DNA from: Deltaproteobacteria bacterium
GTDB lineage: Bacteria > Myxococcota_A > Polyangia > DRWM01 > JAAZOP01
NCBI GenBank assembly: GCA_016218815.1
Contig: JACRCX010000048.1
Location: 62,001-126,000 of the forward strand
DNA: 64,000 nucleotides
Direction of reading: 5' to 3'
Below the pieces are notes generated by a model. It searched no databases. It was not told where the DNA came from and saw only the letters and a program-made list of their open reading frames with translations. Every line of letters begins with the position of its first letter. Within the stretch, counting starts at the first letter, position 1. The translations under genes and the position numbers were made by a program. Below, piece after piece: positions 16,250-25,495 of the stretch.

Positions 16250-17242
16250 ATGGCCGAGGGCAGCCCCTACGCCGGCGCGTCCGTGCTGATCACGGGCGGG
16301 CTGGGTTTCATCGGCAGCAACCTGGCGCACCGGCTGGTGGCGCTCGGCGCGCGCGTCACGCTGCTGGACTCGATGCGGCCGGAGTGCGGGGGGAACGAGC
16401 ACAACGTCGCCGGGATCCGCGAGCAAGTGGTCGTGGAACTCGGCGACGTGCGGGACAGCGAGCGCGTGAGCCGGCTGGTGCGGGGGATGGACGTCGTCTT
16501 CAACCTGGCGGGGACGGCCAGCCACACCGACAGCATGGCCGACCCGTACACGGACCTGGACATCAACTGCCGTGGGCAGATCGGCGTCCTCGAGGCGTGC
16601 CGGACGCACAACCCGGGCGTCCGGGTCGTGTTCACGGGCACGCGGGGGCAATACGGGCGGGCGGAGCGGCTGCCGGTGGACGAGCGGCAGCCGCTGGTCC
16701 CGGCGGACGCGAACGGGATCAACAAGACGGCGGGGGAGCAGTACCACCTGCTGTACCATCGGTACTACGGGCTGCGGACGACATCGCTGCGCCTCTCCAA
16801 CACGTACGGGCCGCGGCACCAGATGAAGCACGCGCGGCAGGGGGTCATCTGCTGGTTCGTGCGGCAGGTGCTGGACGGCCGGCCGATCCGGGTCTACGGC
16901 GACGGGAAGCAGGTGCGGGACACGAACTACGTGGACGACGTGGTGGAGGCGCTGTGCCGGGCGGGGGCGTCGGCGGAGGCGGACGGCGAGGTGTTCAACC
17001 TGGGCGGCGCGCCGGTCGGGCTGGTCGACCTGGCGCAGGCGATCATCCGGTTGGCGGGGCGGGGGAGCTTCGAGCTGTGCGAGTATCCCGCGGCGTCGCG
17101 GGGGGTCGAGGTGGGAGACTATGTCGCCGACACGACGAAGATCGAGCAGCGGCTCGGCTGGAAAGCCGCCGTGTCGCTCGACGAGGGGCTCCGGCGGACG
17201 ATCGAGTTCTACGGAAAGGAGAAGGCCCATTACTGGGAGTGA
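16250..17242 (+). CDS. Extended-SDR nucleotide-sugar epimerase/dehydratase with NGINK active-site variant
   Basis: 330 residues from ATG 16250; a GTG at 16244 overlapping the previous stop is an alternative. LITGGLGFIGSNLAHRL is the NAD-binding glycine motif. The usual Y-x3-K catalytic pair appears as ANGINKTAGEQYHLLY, with Asn where Tyr is normally found; the tyrosine further on may substitute. A subfamily of sugar SDRs with NGINK exists from general knowledge, so this need not be inactive. LSNTYGPRHQMKHARQGVICW and VRDTNYVDDVV are normal sugar-epimerase features. Substrate unknown, probably a UDP- or CDP-hexose. Confidence 0.8.
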   Translation: MAEGSPYAGASVLITGGLGFIGSNLAHRLVALGARVTLLDSMRPECGGNEHNVAGIREQVVVELGDVRDSERVSRLVRGMDVVFNLAGTASHTDSMADPYTDLDINCRGQIGVLEACRTHNPGVRVVFTGTRGQYGRAERLPVDERQPLVPADANGINKTAGEQYHLLYHRYYGLRTTSLRLSNTYGPRHQMKHARQGVICWFVRQVLDGRPIRVYGDGKQVRDTNYVDDVVEALCRAGASAEADGEVFNLGGAPVGLVDLAQAIIRLAGRGSFELCEYPAASRGVEVGDYVADTTKIEQRLGWKAAVSLDEGLRRTIEFYGKEKAHYWE

Positions 17243-18371
17243 CCGTCGCGGGGCGGAGGTCCCGTTCGTCTCGCTGCGGGAGCAGCGGGAGGCGCTGCGG
17301 CTGGAGCTGGCGGCGGCGATGGAGCGCGTTTTCTCGCGCTCGTCGTACATCCTGGGCGAGGAGGTCGAGGCGCTGGAGGCGGAATTCGCGCGCGCGCACG
17401 ACTGCGCGTACGGCGTCGGGGTCGGCTCGGGGACGGACGCGCTGCAGCTCGCGCTGCGGGCGTGCGGGGTGAAGGCGGGCGACGAGGTGTTGACGGTGGC
17501 GAACGTCTGGGTGCCGACGGTGTGCGCGATCCGCGCCGCCGGGGCGCGGCCGGTGTTCGTCGATATCGCCCCGCGCACGTTCGGCATGGACCCCGAGAAG
17601 ATCGCCGGGGCGTTGACGCCGCGCACGGCGGCGATCCTGCCGGTCCACCTGTACGGGCAGGTCGTGGACATGGACCCGATCCTCGAGGCGGCGGCAAAGC
17701 GCGGGATTCCGGTGATCGAGGACGCGTGCCAGGCGCACGGGGCGAGGTATCGCGGACGGAAGGCGGGGTCGCTCGGCGCGGCGGGCTGCTTCAGCTTCTA
17801 TCCGACGAAGAACCTGGGCGCCTACGGCGACGGCGGCATGGTCGTGACGAACGACGCGGCGGTGGCGCGGTCGGTGCGGTCGCTGCGCAACTACGGCGAG
17901 ACGCAGCCGCGCTACACCTGCCGGGAGGTCGGGGTGAACAGCCGGCTGGACGAGCTGCAGGCGGCGATGCTGCGGGTGAAGCTGCGGCGGCTGGACGGCT
18001 GGAACGAGCGGCGGAGGCGGCACGCGGCGCGCTATGATGCTGGACTGGCGGGAAGCGCGGTGCGCGTGCCGTGCGAGGCGCGAAAAGCGCGGCACGTGTA
18101 CCACCTCTACGTGGTGCGGAGCGCGCGGCGGGACGAGCTGCGGGCGTGGCTGGCGGAGCGGGGAGTGGGGACCGCCGTCCATTACCCGATCCCGGTGCAC
18201 CTGCAGCCGGCGTTCGCGCGCCTGGGCTATCGGCGCGGGGATCTGCCGGAGACGGAGCGCGCGTGCGAACAGGTCTTGTCCCTGCCCATCTACCCGGAGC
18301 TGACCGCGGCACAGGTGCGGCGGGTGATCGACGCGATCCGGGAGTTCCCGGGACGGAAGGGGCGGTCGTGA
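17229..18371 (+). CDS. DegT/DnrJ/EryC1-family sugar aminotransferase
   Basis: About 380 residues. The protein aligns from VPFVSLREQ (17259), the usual N-terminus of the family. PLP features are [22 protein letters not shown] and the lysine in [15 protein letters not shown] (about residue 192); [13 protein letters not shown] follows. There is no ATG, GTG or TTG between 17121 and the conserved start. The only canonical start (17121) would overlap the preceding gene by 122 bp, so initiation at ATT 17229, which has an AAGGAG site upstream, is proposed but unproven. It probably aminates a dTDP-4-keto- or 3-keto-6-deoxyhexose made by the adjacent rfbA/rfbB products. Confidence 0.82.
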   Translation: MTGSDRRGAEVPFVSLREQREALRLELAAAMERVFSRSSYILGEEVEALEAEFARAHDCAYGVGVGSGTDALQLALRACGVKAGDEVLTVANVWVPTVCAIRAAGARPVFVDIAPRTFGMDPEKIAGALTPRTAAILPVHLYGQVVDMDPILEAAAKRGIPVIEDACQAHGARYRGRKAGSLGAAGCFSFYPTKNLGAYGDGGMVVTNDAAVARSVRSLRNYGETQPRYTCREVGVNSRLDELQAAMLRVKLRRLDGWNERRRRHAARYDAGLAGSAVRVPCEARKARHVYHLYVVRSARRDELRAWLAERGVGTAVHYPIPVHLQPAFARLGYRRGDLPETERACEQVLSLPIYPELTAAQVRRVIDAIREFPGRKGRS

Positions 18372-19441
18372 GCGATCCAGCAGCGAAGCGGGTGCTGCTG
18401 ACGGGCGGGTGCGGCTTCATCGGCGGCTGCTTCTTGCGGCGCTTCGTGCCGGACTTTCCCGACTGGACCTTCGTCAACGTCGACAAGCTGACGTACGCGG
18501 GGAACCCGCGGAGCGTCGAGTCGGTCGCGTCGGCGCCGAACTACCGTTTCGAGCGCGTGGACCTCTGCGACGAGGCGGCGTTGGCCGGAGTGTTCGAGCG
18601 GCACGACCCGACCGCCGTGGTGCACTTCGCGGCGGAGTCGCACGTGGATCGCAGCCTGTTCGAGCCGCGGCGCTTCGTGGAGACCAACGTCGTCGGCACG
18701 CTGAACCTCCTGGAGCAGTGCCGGCGGCGGTGGACTTCGCCGGAGGGCCGCGTGTTCCACCACGTGAGCACGGACGAGGTGTTCGGGAGTCTGGGCGCCG
18801 AGGGCGCATTCAGCGAGACGACCCCGTACGACCCGAGCAGTCCGTATTCGGCGTCGAAGGCGGCGAGCGACCATCTGGTGCGGGCGTACCATCGGACCTT
18901 CGGGCTGCCGGTGAAGCTGACGAACTGCTCGAACAACTACGGGCCGTACCAGTTCCCCGAAAAGCTGGTGCCGCTGATGATCTTGAACGCGCTGGAGGGC
19001 AAGCCGCTGCCGGTCTACGGGGCCGGCGCGAACGTGCGGGACTGGCTGTACGTGGAAGACCACTGCGCGGCGATCCTGCGCGTGTTCCAGGACGGGCGCA
19101 TCGGCGAGACCTACAACATCGGCGGGCACGGCGAGCGGACGAACCTCTCGGTCGTGGAAGCGATCTGCGCCGTCGTTGCGGAGCGGCTGGGGAAGCCGGA
19201 GGCCGAGGTCCGCAAGCTGGTGACGTTCGTGAAGGACCGGCCGGGGCACGACCTGCGCTACGCCATCGACTCGCGGAAGATCGCGGCGGAGCTGGGTTGG
19301 CGGCCGGCGGAGAGCTTCAAGACGGGTTTGCGCAAGACCGTGGCGTGGTATTTCGACAACCGCGAGTGGGTCGACAGCGTGCGTTCGGGCGAGTACCGGC
19401 GTTGGCTGGAGACGAACTACGCCGGGAGGGAGCGTCCATGA
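18368..19441 (+). CDS. rfbB: dTDP-glucose 4,6-dehydratase
   Basis: 357 residues, GTG start overlapping the DegT stop. [18 protein letters not shown] binds NAD+; [12 protein letters not shown] carries the catalytic Thr-Asp-Glu triad of 4,6-dehydratases, and [14 protein letters not shown] the Tyr/Lys pair. [20 protein letters not shown] and [11 protein letters not shown] are diagnostic of RfbB. It converts dTDP-glucose to dTDP-4-keto-6-deoxyglucose. No rmlC or rmlD is present in the window, so L-rhamnose is not the obvious end product; with the DegT enzyme an amino-deoxy sugar is more likely. Confidence 0.93.
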   Translation: MSDPAAKRVLLTGGCGFIGGCFLRRFVPDFPDWTFVNVDKLTYAGNPRSVESVASAPNYRFERVDLCDEAALAGVFERHDPTAVVHFAAESHVDRSLFEPRRFVETNVVGTLNLLEQCRRRWTSPEGRVFHHVSTDEVFGSLGAEGAFSETTPYDPSSPYSASKAASDHLVRAYHRTFGLPVKLTNCSNNYGPYQFPEKLVPLMILNALEGKPLPVYGAGANVRDWLYVEDHCAAILRVFQDGRIGETYNIGGHGERTNLSVVEAICAVVAERLGKPEAEVRKLVTFVKDRPGHDLRYAIDSRKIAAELGWRPAESFKTGLRKTVAWYFDNREWVDSVRSGEYRRWLETNYAGRERP

Positions 19442-20310
19442 TCCGCAAGGGCATCATCCTGGCAGGCGGCAGCGGCACGCGGCTGTATCCGATCACGCTC
19501 GGGGTGAGCAAGCAGCTCCTGCCGGTCTACAACAAGCCGATGATCTACTACCCGCTGAGCGTGCTGATGCTCGGGGGGCTGCGGCACTTCCTGATCATCA
19601 CCACGCCGCACGAGCAGGCGCTGTTCCAGCGGCTGCTGGAGGACGGCTCGCGGTGGGGGATCACGATCGAGTGGGTGGTGCAGCCGCGGCCCGCGGGGAT
19701 CGCGCAGGCGTTCCTGCTGGGCGAGGCGTTCCTGGCGGGCGAGGGCGCGGCGTTGATCCTGGGCGACAACATCTTCTACGCCGAGGGGCTGTCGGCGACC
19801 GTGCGGCAGGCGACGGAGCTGGAGCAGGGGGCGACGATCTTCGCGTACCCGGTGGACCGGCCGGAGGAGTACGGCGTGGTCGAGTTCGACGCGACGAACC
19901 GCGTGCTCAGCCTGGAGGAGAAGCCGGCGCGACCGCGCTCGCGGTTCGCGGTGACAGGGTTGTACTTCTACGACGGCGAGGTCGTGAGCCTGACCAAGCG
20001 CCTCAAGCCGTCGGCGCGGGGCGAGCTGGAGATCACGGACCTCAACAGGCTGTATCTGGAGGCGGGTCGGCTGCAGGTGGTGAAGCTGGGGCGTGGCTAC
20101 GCGTGGCTGGACACGGGCTCGCACCGCACGCTCTTGCAAGCGTCGCAGTTCGTGGAGACGATCGAGCAGCGACAGGGCCTGATGATCGCGTGTCCCGAGG
20201 AGACCGCGTTCCGCCAGGGGTGGATCACGCGCGCGGAGCTGGAGAAGCTGGCCGAGCCGCTCTCGAGCACGGAGTACGGCCGATACCTCGTGCGCATCGC
20301 GCGGGAGTGA
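19438..20310 (+). CDS. rfbA: Glucose-1-phosphate thymidylyltransferase
   Basis: 290 residues, ATG overlapping the rfbB stop (ATGA). [17 protein letters not shown] and [20 protein letters not shown] are the RfbA signatures; [14 protein letters not shown] and [11 protein letters not shown] complete the active site, and [14 protein letters not shown] and [15 protein letters not shown] the C-terminal part. It makes dTDP-glucose from dTTP and glucose 1-phosphate. Full length and clearly functional, it is the last gene of the 13676-20310 plus-strand run. Confidence 0.95.
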   Translation: MIRKGIILAGGSGTRLYPITLGVSKQLLPVYNKPMIYYPLSVLMLGGLRHFLIITTPHEQALFQRLLEDGSRWGITIEWVVQPRPAGIAQAFLLGEAFLAGEGAALILGDNIFYAEGLSATVRQATELEQGATIFAYPVDRPEEYGVVEFDATNRVLSLEEKPARPRSRFAVTGLYFYDGEVVSLTKRLKPSARGELEITDLNRLYLEAGRLQVVKLGRGYAWLDTGSHRTLLQASQFVETIEQRQGLMIACPEETAFRQGWITRAELEKLAEPLSSTEYGRYLVRIARE

Positions 20311-20407
20311 GGGGCGAGGATCTCCGAGGTACCCCGCATCGGACTCCAACGCGGACCGCGGCTCCACTGGTCAGAATTCCGCGCCCGTGCTAGCGATCGG
20401 CGCGATC

Positions 20408-21520
20408 ATGCGCATCCTCTACGTCGCGCCGAATATCCGCATTCCGGGGACCAACGGCGGGGCGACGCACGTCACCGAAGTCACCGCGGCGCTGCGGCGA
20501 CACGGCGAGGTGCTCGTGCTGGCGCGGCGGGGCTCCTCCGGCCCGCAGGTCGTTCCGCTCGGCCTGGGCAACCCCCCCGTGCTCCAGCACGTCCTGCCCT
20601 TCGCCTACCTGCCGGCGGTCGTGCTCCGGGCGCGCGCCTTCCGCCCCGACGTGATCTACGAACGTTTCTCCGCGTTCGGACTCGGCGCGCTGCTGAAACT
20701 CGCGTGCGGCGTGCCGCTGGTCACGATGGTCCTGGAGTACCAGCTCAGCCCGCTGTCGCTCCACCTCGCCGATCGGCTGGTGACGACCCGGCCGGCGCTG
20801 CTGCCCGAACGCGTCCAGAGCCGCGTGGTCCACGTGCACTGGGGCGCCAACCCCGAGCGCTTCCGGCCGGACGCGGACGGTGCGGCCGTGCGCGCGAAGC
20901 TCGGACTGGGCGGCGCGCCGGTGGTCGGCTACACGGGCGCGTTCTACCCGTGGCACGGCCTGCGGACGCTGGTCGACGCCGCCCGGCGGCTCGAGCGCCG
21001 CGACGTCCGATTCCTGCTGGTCGGCGACGGCCAGGTGCGCGGTGAGGTCGAGGCGCTGGCGCGGGCGGCGGGGCTGGGCGACCGGTTCGTGTTCCCGGGT
21101 CGCGTGCCGTACGACGAGATCGCCGCCTATGTCGCCGCCTGCGACGTCTGCGTCGCGGCGTACGAGCCTGCACTGCACGAGGCCACGGCGCGCAGCGGGG
21201 ACCTCGCCTTGGACCCGCTCAAGATCTTCGAGTATCTCGCGGCCGAGCGGGCCGTCGTGGCCTGCGACTCGCGCAACCTGCGCGACCTGTTCGACGAACG
21301 GGAGCACCTGCGACTCGTGCCGCCCGGCGACGCGGTGGCGTTGGCGGGCGTCCTGTCGGAACTGCTCGCGAAGGCCGACGAGGCGCGGGCGATGGCGCGG
21401 CGGGGCCGCGAGCGGGTGCTCGAGCGCTACACGTGGCAGCGCCACGCGGACCACCTCGTACGGGTCTTCCAGGAGTGCATCGAGGAGCGCGGTCAGGCGT
21501 CCGCGCCGAGGTCGCGGTAG
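20408..21520 (+). CDS. GT4-family glycosyltransferase
   Basis: 370 residues from ATG 20408 (MRILYVAPN), chosen over GTG 20387 because the beta1 strand starts directly there. YTGAFYPWHGLRTLVDAAR opens the C-terminal donor domain and PLKIFEYLAAERAVVA corresponds to the E-x7-E region. The N-terminal domain ends with HVHWGANPERFRP, the usual hinge phrase. It adds a sugar in glycan assembly; specificity is unknown. Its 3' end overlaps the convergent gene at 21493 by 28 bp. Confidence 0.83.
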   Translation: MRILYVAPNIRIPGTNGGATHVTEVTAALRRHGEVLVLARRGSSGPQVVPLGLGNPPVLQHVLPFAYLPAVVLRARAFRPDVIYERFSAFGLGALLKLACGVPLVTMVLEYQLSPLSLHLADRLVTTRPALLPERVQSRVVHVHWGANPERFRPDADGAAVRAKLGLGGAPVVGYTGAFYPWHGLRTLVDAARRLERRDVRFLLVGDGQVRGEVEALARAAGLGDRFVFPGRVPYDEIAAYVAACDVCVAAYEPALHEATARSGDLALDPLKIFEYLAAERAVVACDSRNLRDLFDEREHLRLVPPGDAVALAGVLSELLAKADEARAMARRGRERVLERYTWQRHADHLVRVFQECIEERGQASAPRSR

Positions 21521-22635
21521 ACTTCCAGCGTTTGCCGCGCGGACTCGCTCCAGTCGAAGGAGCGGATGCGCTCGCCGCCCCTCCCGATCAGCTCCTCGCG
21601 CAGCGGCTCGTCGGCGTCCAGGCGGCGGAGGCCGTCGGCCAGGGCGCCGACGTCGCAGGGGTCGACCTTGAGGGCGGCGTCGCCCGCGACCTCGGCCGGC
21701 GCGCTCACGTTCGCGGTCAGCACGGGCGTGCGGCAGGCCATCGCCTCCAGGATCGGGAGACCGAAGCCTTCCACCCACGACGGGAAGAAGAAGATGCGCG
21801 CCCGGCAGTACAGGGCGCGCACGACGTCCTTGGGCACGTAGGGCAGGACGATGACGTGGCGGCGCACCTCGGGCGACTCGAGCAGCTCCGTCATCCGCCG
21901 GTCCCAGCGCGTGAAGCGCCGGACCAGCACCATGCGCCAGTCCGGCCGGCCGGCGAAGGCGCGCAGGAACGCCTGGATCGCGCGGTAGTGGTTCTTGTGC
22001 GGCGAGCCGTTGCCGATCGCCAGCACGACCTTGCAGTCCTCGGGGACGAGGTCGCGGGTGAGCCGTGCCACGTCCACCGGCGGTTGCGGCTCGAAATAGG
22101 GATCGCGGCCGTTGGGGATGACCAGCGTCTTGGCGTGCGCCTCGGGCACGAACCGGAGGAGCGCGTCGCGTGTGGCGTGCGACACGGCGATCACGCGGTC
22201 GGCGCGCCGGACGCTGTCGGGCAGGTAGTTCTGGTAGAACCAGCCGACGAAGACCTGGTGGAGCGGCTGGACCGCGATGTTGCCGCGGGACTGGAGCCAC
22301 ATCACGTCGTGCACAGTCAGGACGGTTCGCGAGCGCACGCCCCGGGGGAGGAAGTTGTGTGGGGCGTGGTAGACCGGCCAGTCGTCCAGCCGGACGCCGC
22401 GGGAGAAGAGGTACGTGTCGCGCAGCCCGGGCGGGTCGTAGTCGCTGGGCGTCGTGCTCACCGTCGCCGGGCGGAGATCGGGGAGGTCGTGTCCGGGGCG
22501 GACGATGAGGTGCAGCGCGATCCCCGGCTCCAGCCTGACGAATTCGCGCAGCAGGTTCTCGACGGTGTAGGCGACGCCGCCGCGCGGACCCGCCAGGTAT
22601 CGTGCATCGACCGCTACCCGCAAGGAGCCGGACAC
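21493..22635 (-). CDS. GT4-family glycosyltransferase, mannosyltransferase-like
   Basis: 380 residues from the GTG at 22635 (VSGSLRVAVDARYLAGP); upstream residues in the open frame are non-conserved and overlap the divergent permease promoter. HAPHNFLPRGVRSRTVLTVHD, NGSPHKNHYRAIQAF and FFFPSWVEGFGLPILEAMAC, which includes the E-x7-E site, are typical of WbaZ/mannosyltransferase-like GT4 enzymes that decorate O-antigen. The only glycosyltransferase on the minus strand here; it is transcribed toward the 20408 gene. Confidence 0.83.
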   Translation of the reverse strand: MSGSLRVAVDARYLAGPRGGVAYTVENLLREFVRLEPGIALHLIVRPGHDLPDLRPATVSTTPSDYDPPGLRDTYLFSRGVRLDDWPVYHAPHNFLPRGVRSRTVLTVHDVMWLQSRGNIAVQPLHQVFVGWFYQNYLPDSVRRADRVIAVSHATRDALLRFVPEAHAKTLVIPNGRDPYFEPQPPVDVARLTRDLVPEDCKVVLAIGNGSPHKNHYRAIQAFLRAFAGRPDWRMVLVRRFTRWDRRMTELLESPEVRRHVIVLPYVPKDVVRALYCRARIFFFPSWVEGFGLPILEAMACRTPVLTANVSAPAEVAGDAALKVDPCDVGALADGLRRLDADEPLREELIGRGGERIRSFDWSESARQTLEVYRDLGADA

Positions 22636-22796
22636 GAGGCGGCTTCTACGACATCGAGGGAGGCTGCGCAAGAACAGCGCTCCTGGCTCCCGACCCGCCG
22701 GTGGGGTATACGTGTTCCTCCGATGGCATCGATCGGGATCCGGAAGCGGACGGGAATCCACGGGACGGCGAATTCGGTGACGCCGGGAGGTTGCGG

Positions 22797-24233
22797 ATGA
22801 GGTTGGTCGGCCTGGGGCGGGTGGTGGGCCAGAACATCTGGCGCAATTCCACCTCGCTGTCCATCTCCGCCGTCGGCATCGCGGCGGGGATCGCGCTGTT
22901 CGGGTTGTTCCTGGCGTTGGTGGAGCAGGTGCGGAACGTGGTCGAAGGGGACATCGTCCCGATCGACCAGGTCGAGGTGATTCCGCTGTCGTCGGACCTG
23001 CAGCGCCTGGCCGGGTCGCTGTTCGGCGAGGACACCTACGGGCTGTCGGACGACGACGTGAAGACGATCTCGCGCATCCCTGGGGTGGTCGAGGTGCTGC
23101 CGCGGCTGAACGTCAAGTTCTCCGGGGTGAGCTACGGGGGCAAGGCGCTGGTCGGCAGCGAGATCCGGGTGGAGACGATCGCGGACGGCATCCCGCCCGA
23201 GCAGGTGGCGAAGGAGCTGGTCGACCCGCCGGTGCCGTTCGAGGACCGGAGGCCGTTCCAGTCCAACCGCATCTGCCGTTTCGACATCGACTGTCCGCAG
23301 GGGGAGTATTGCGAGGCGCGGTTCGACGGGCCGCCGGCGACCGATCTGGCCGACGCCGACCCGCTGTCCGTGCGCCGCTACCGGGCGTGCGCGCTGCCGG
23401 TCCCGACGCTGCTCTCGCGGTACCTGCTCGAGTTCTACAACACGATGTTCGCGCCGGGGCACGGGTACGTGCAGCTCAACGAGGGGCTGCTGCGGGTGGC
23501 GCAGAAGGAGCTGGAGTTCACGACGCGCCTGGGCGACTCGATCATGGGCCAGGAGGCGGTGGCCTGGCGGCAGCGCCGCGTGCGCATGCAGATCACCGGC
23601 GTCTCCGAGAAGTCGATGGACCTGGGCGTCACGTTCCCCCTCGCGTACGTGCGCGACTGGAACGACGAGTACGCGGGGACGAAGGGGGCGGCGCGGTACT
23701 CCAGCGTCTCGGTGCGCGCGGCCAGCAAGGAAGACATCTCGGACGTCATCCGCCTGGTGCGGCAGTCCGGCTTCGACATCAAGTCGCGGATGGCGGAGCA
23801 GGTCTCGAGCATGGTCGAGGTGCTGGGGATCATCCTGCTGCTCATCGCCCTGATCGTGATCACGATCGCCGGCTTCAATATCATGCACACCTTCCTGATG
23901 CTGGTGCTGGAGCGCAAGCGGGAGATCGGGCTGTTCCGGGCGATCGGGGCGACGCGGGCCAACATCCGCAACGTCTTCCTGCTCGAGGCGGCCTTCGTCG
24001 GCCTGCTCGCCGGCCTGCTTGGCCTGTTCCTCGCCTACGCCGCCAGTTTGGTCTTCGACACGATGCTGATCACGATGGTGCCGCAGTTCCCCTACAAGCC
24101 GACGACGTTCTTCGACTTCCAGCCGTGGATCGTGGCCACCGGCATCGGCTTCGCCGTGGTCTTCACGATCGTCGGCGCCTTCGTCCCCTCGCTGCGCGCC
24201 GCGCGCCTGGACCCGGTCCGCGCGCTGCAGTAG
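22797..24233 (+). CDS. MacB/FtsX-type ABC permease with Cys-rich periplasmic insert
   Basis: 478 residues with a GGGAGG site before the ATG. It has one N-terminal helix (about 20-42), a long periplasmic domain and three C-terminal helices (about 335-475) carrying an FtsX domain with ERKREIGLFRAIGATR and the terminal ARLDPVRALQ. This is the layout of LolC/MacB-class permeases that move lipoproteins, lipids or peptides by mechanotransmission. Unusually the periplasmic domain contains ICRFDIDCPQGEYC, a four-cysteine small-module motif. No ABC ATPase is adjacent, so the partner must be encoded elsewhere. It is followed 35 bp later by fusion B. Confidence 0.82.
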   Translation: MRLVGLGRVVGQNIWRNSTSLSISAVGIAAGIALFGLFLALVEQVRNVVEGDIVPIDQVEVIPLSSDLQRLAGSLFGEDTYGLSDDDVKTISRIPGVVEVLPRLNVKFSGVSYGGKALVGSEIRVETIADGIPPEQVAKELVDPPVPFEDRRPFQSNRICRFDIDCPQGEYCEARFDGPPATDLADADPLSVRRYRACALPVPTLLSRYLLEFYNTMFAPGHGYVQLNEGLLRVAQKELEFTTRLGDSIMGQEAVAWRQRRVRMQITGVSEKSMDLGVTFPLAYVRDWNDEYAGTKGAARYSSVSVRAASKEDISDVIRLVRQSGFDIKSRMAEQVSSMVEVLGIILLLIALIVITIAGFNIMHTFLMLVLERKREIGLFRAIGATRANIRNVFLLEAAFVGLLAGLLGLFLAYAASLVFDTMLITMVPQFPYKPTTFFDFQPWIVATGIGFAVVFTIVGAFVPSLRAARLDPVRALQ

Positions 24234-24268
24234 GCGGGCGGCGGACCGTGGGGCTATATTCCTTGCCC

Positions 24269-25495
24269 GTGAACGAGCGGACGATCGCGGCGCTCGTGCT
24301 GGCGCCGACCCCGGAGCGCGAGCGCATCGTGACCGGGCTGCGCTTGGGCGAGCGGGCGCGGCGGGTCGTGGAGGGTGCGGGGGTCGCGCCGGAGCGGGTG
24401 CACGTGGTGCGTTCGGCGGAGGAACTGGAGCGCGCGCACGGGGAGTTGCGGGGCTCGCCGCTCGTGGTGGTCCGGGCGACCGGCCAGGTGGTGGCGCCGT
24501 CGCTCCTGGAGCCGTTGCGCCTGGCCGAGCCGGGGACGCGGGTGGCGGTCGACGCGGAACGCGGCGGGGAGTACGCGGGCGCGTTGCGCGCCGAGGCGGA
24601 CCGCGCGGCGGAGGTGCTCGACGCGCTGCGCGCGGATTTCGCGGACGGCGAGCGGGCGGTGGTCGCGCGCTGGCCCGAGGCCGGCCGGGTCGAGGTCGGC
24701 GGGCGGGCGAGGCATCCTGCCGCGACGCGCGAGGAGGCGCGGGCGGCGGACGCGTGGCAGTGGCAGCTCAACGTGCTACAGAAGCCGCTGGACGGGTTCT
24801 TCACGCGCAAGTTCTGGCGCCCGCTGGCGCGGCCGTTCACGCGATTGTTCCTGCGCCTGCCGCTCACGCCCAACCACATCAGCGTCCTGACGATGCTGGG
24901 CGGCGTGGCGGGCTGCGTCATCGGTGCGGGGCCGAGCTACTGGGACCACCTCCTGGGGATGGCGATCCTGTTCGTCAGCGCGGTCGGGGACAACATCGAC
25001 GGCGAGGTGGCGCGCCTGCGGCTGCAGACCTCGAAGGTCGGCGCGTTCCTGGACGAGATCGGCGACGACACGGCGCGCGTCGCGACGCTGCTCGCGGTGG
25101 GATGGCACGTCGCCTGGCGCCATCCGGAGCTGCCGATCCGAAGCCTGACGCTCGGCGCACTCGGCGCGACGCTCGCCACGCTGGCGCTCATCTACTGGTA
25201 CTGCGTCCGGGTGGCGGGTTCGGTGAACAACCAGGAGTACACCAAGGTCCTGGGCGCCGGTCCCGGCGTGGGTGGTCCGGGGGGGCGACGATCCGTCGGA
25301 CGGGCGCTCGGCGACGTCGCGGCGCACGTGTCGCGCCGGGAGTTCATCGACCTGGCGGTGTTCGCGACGGCGGCGGCGGACCTGCCCGAGGTCTCGTTCG
25401 TGGGGCTGGTCGTCGGGGCGTTCGTCGCGCTGGCGCTGGTGGCGGCGACCCACGTGCGGCTCGTGCGCGGTCAGCCGGGCGTGGAGCGGCGGTAG
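24269..25495 (+). CDS. Degenerate nucleotidyltransferase fused to CDP-alcohol phosphotransferase (fusion B)
   Basis: 408 residues, GTG start (an in-frame TTG lies two codons upstream). N-terminal about 175 residues are Ala/Arg/Glu-rich and only faintly nucleotidyltransferase-like (SPLVVVRATGQVVAP); catalytic signatures are missing. QKPLDGFF and LTPNHISVLTMLGG open the membrane domain, and GDNIDGEVARLR...VGAFLDEIGDD is the full CDP-alcohol phosphotransferase signature (about residues 248-275). It shares the KPxDG...PN entry with fusions A and C but is otherwise divergent. Its 3' end overlaps the convergent epimerase by 25 bp. The substrate is unknown; a polyol-phosphate or lipid acceptor is expected from the family. 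Confidence 0.78.
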   Translation: MNERTIAALVLAPTPERERIVTGLRLGERARRVVEGAGVAPERVHVVRSAEELERAHGELRGSPLVVVRATGQVVAPSLLEPLRLAEPGTRVAVDAERGGEYAGALRAEADRAAEVLDALRADFADGERAVVARWPEAGRVEVGGRARHPAATREEARAADAWQWQLNVLQKPLDGFFTRKFWRPLARPFTRLFLRLPLTPNHISVLTMLGGVAGCVIGAGPSYWDHLLGMAILFVSAVGDNIDGEVARLRLQTSKVGAFLDEIGDDTARVATLLAVGWHVAWRHPELPIRSLTLGALGATLATLALIYWYCVRVAGSVNNQEYTKVLGAGPGVGGPGGRRSVGRALGDVAAHVSRREFIDLAVFATAAADLPEVSFVGLVVGAFVALALVAATHVRLVRGQPGVERR

